From Usnea hakonensis (Eukaryota > Ascomycota > Lecanoromycetes > Lecanorales > Parmeliaceae), in NCBI GenBank assembly GCA_013423325.1, contig BLJB01000104.1:96481-160480 (forward strand): a stretch of 64,000 bases of DNA. Reading direction: 5' to 3'. A model generated the notes under the pieces. It searched no databases. It worked only from the letters and a program-made list of their open reading frames with translations, and was not told the DNA's origin. Both the position numbers and the translations under genes were made by a program. Numbering within the stretch: the stretch's first letter is position 1; each line of letters begins with the position of its first letter. Of the stretch, positions 62,815 to 64,000 are shown piece by piece.

Positions 62815-63829
62815 ATGACTATAGACGACGCCAGCCGATTTATGGGCGCAGAGCTTCTGAAGTCGCACTGGAAACCCTCTGCAGTGGCCGAAAGAGTACG
62901 CTGTCATCCAGTCACGGCCCATCGATGGGAGCGCAATCTTCAGGTATATGGTAGTCTGAATCCACATCGTCATGGCATACGCGGTCGGCCTCGGACTCAC
63001 GTCTGCGGCCAAAGAAGCCCTGCTCGAGTACTAGAATAGGTATCCATGGGCATATCAAGACGAGCTTACGTCATTTCTAGAAGAAGAGTGGGGTATACAA
63101 GTTAGTAAGCCGACGATATGTCGGTTTCTCAAGGAGCATCGAATGAGCCGCAAGCAAATACAACGTGTGGGCCCACAGAGTGCGCAGTTACGCACCGCAT
63201 GGCAAGCGATGATGCTTGATCTTACGGCTGAACAGCTGGTATTCCTTGACGAGGCCCTGTTCAAGATACAGACTGGGTGGAGGTGTATGGCGTACGGCCC
63301 GATTGGACAGCGTGTTGTTCGCGAAGACGACTTGAGGAGAGGTGATACATGGAGTATACTACCGGCGTATACTACTGAGGGCTATCTTCCCTGTACGTCT
63401 ATTCGGCTAGGGTATTTCAATGGCGAGGCCTTCTACAACTGGGTAGTCAATGAGCTACTCCCTCACTGCAACCCGTACCCGGAGCCACGGAGTGTCATTT
63501 GCCTAGACAATGTCGGCATCCACCTAGATGCTCGTGTACGTGAGGGCATAGAGGCCAAAGGCTGTCTACTCAGATTCCTTCCTCCTTATTCGCCTGATTA
63601 CAGCCCAATTGAACTTACATTTAGCCTGCTGAAGGCGTGGATGCGGCGCCATTTTCGGTCCTTTCGGGAGCTGTTTGAGCGTGATTTCGGTGGATTTTTG
63701 GCCTATGCTATTGAGAATAGTGGCTGTGATAAGAAAGCTACAGAGCACTTCCGTCACTGTGCAGGAGGCTATCTATTTGAGGGTGATTATGAGGCCTTTC
63801 AGCGAGAGCTTGCTAGGGAGGAAGAGTAG
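62815..63829 (+). pseudogene. DD34E transposase, frameshifted and with an in-frame stop
   Basis: The N-terminal part (from the Met at 62815) has a helix-turn-helix region LKSHWKPSAVAERVRCHPVT and GRPR. The frame then changes: LTSAAKEALLEY is read one frame later than GRPRT, best explained by a 2-bp deletion (or 1-bp insertion) near 62,997. In the new frame a TAG at 63032-63034 interrupts just before NRYPWAYQDEL. The C-terminal ORF (63143-63829) holds the catalytic triad: D in LVFLDEALF, D in ICLDNVGIH and E in YSPIELTFSLLKAW, with 34 residues between the second D and E (DD34E). An intron from 62999 to 63034 would have GT-AG ends but only 36 bp, too short to be likely. Confidence 0.88.
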
Positions 63830-63890
63830 TAGCATAGTACGGCGAATCTATGTATAGCTTCAAAAAATGGTATTTCTCAAGTAATTGCAA

Positions 63891-63998
63891 TGGATTTCAG
63901 GTGATTGCGCTGATTGCAGATGGTTTTTCTATGTAAATTAGGTGGGTGGGGGAACAAGTGTGAGTGCCAAGATATTGCATTTTTTTTGAAATCCGGAA
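63891..63998 (-). repeat. Right terminal inverted repeat
   Basis: 108 bp, exact inverted copy of the left end; the window stops two bases beyond. Confidence 0.95.
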
Positions 63999-64000
63999 TT

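Larger units (their letters stand above)
62605..63998 (+). mobile_element. Tc1/mariner-type (IS630 superfamily) DNA transposon with perfect 108-bp TIRs
   Basis: The two ends, 62605-62712 and 63891-63998, are exact inverted repeats of 108 bp starting TTCCGG. Between them lies a transposase of the DDE class, broken in its first third. Total length 1,394 bp. The target-site duplication cannot be judged because the window ends two bases after the element; the bases seen outside are TT on both sides, not the TA expected for Tc1/mariner. Perfect TIR identity and normal CA/TG content show a recent insertion that has not been visibly mutated by RIP. Confidence 0.93.

Noticed and set aside
62999..63034. 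A GT-AG intron explaining the transposase frame change
   Set aside because: It would be 36 bp, below usual fungal intron size, and would remove LTSAAKEALLEY, which resembles family sequence.

Overview
The window is nuclear DNA from a filamentous ascomycete (Pezizomycotina). Evidence: short GT-AG introns (about 45-70 bp) in most genes, Sch9-, Rpt5-, RSC7- and Pho80-type genes in fungal form, a peroxisomal hydratase ending in SKL, intron-containing tRNAs, and a 23-kb block with the signature of repeat-induced point mutation (RIP: CpA to TpA on both strands). Species cannot be told from sequence alone.

Left gene block (1-6.6 kb): the 3' end of a fatty acid synthase beta subunit (+), tRNA-Ala(UGC) with an intron (-), a PRMT1-type arginine methyltransferase with micro-exons (+), a NADAR-family protein (-), and, divergent from it, a peroxisomal enoyl-CoA hydratase 2 (+). 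A tRNA-Arg(CCG) with a short intron (-) marks the end of normal DNA.

RIP island (about 6.6-29.79 kb): AT-rich DNA almost without CA or TG dinucleotides, with no intact ORF. It still holds fossil structure: an 18-bp x 11 minisatellite and 219-bp tandem units whose periods are multiples of three, an acidic tract, a K-rich 45/51-bp repeat, a 60-bp motif in three copies, a poly-T tract with two N, and a 27-bp x 7 array at the right edge. These look like degraded protein-coding mobile or repeated DNA.

Right gene block (30-61 kb): housekeeping genes: RPT5 (+), a Pho80-like cyclin (-), RSC7/Swp82 chromatin remodeller subunit (-), SCH9 AGC kinase (+), an F-box protein (-), a Pch1/cyclin K-T-like cyclin (+), TFIIB (-), ATP synthase subunit h (+), an aquaglyceroporin with a frameshift in its second NPA-like box (+, probable pseudogene), a DUF1765 protein (+) and an uncharacterised Q/S/N-rich protein with C-terminal WG repeats (-). 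They do not form one pathway, although transcription (TFIIB, cyclin K/T, RSC7) and nutrient signalling (SCH9, Pho80-like cyclin) recur.

Right end (62.6-64.0 kb): a Tc1/mariner-type (IS630 superfamily) DNA transposon with perfect 108-bp terminal inverted repeats and a broken DD34E transposase. It shows no visible RIP, in contrast to the island, and is the most recent mobile insertion seen.
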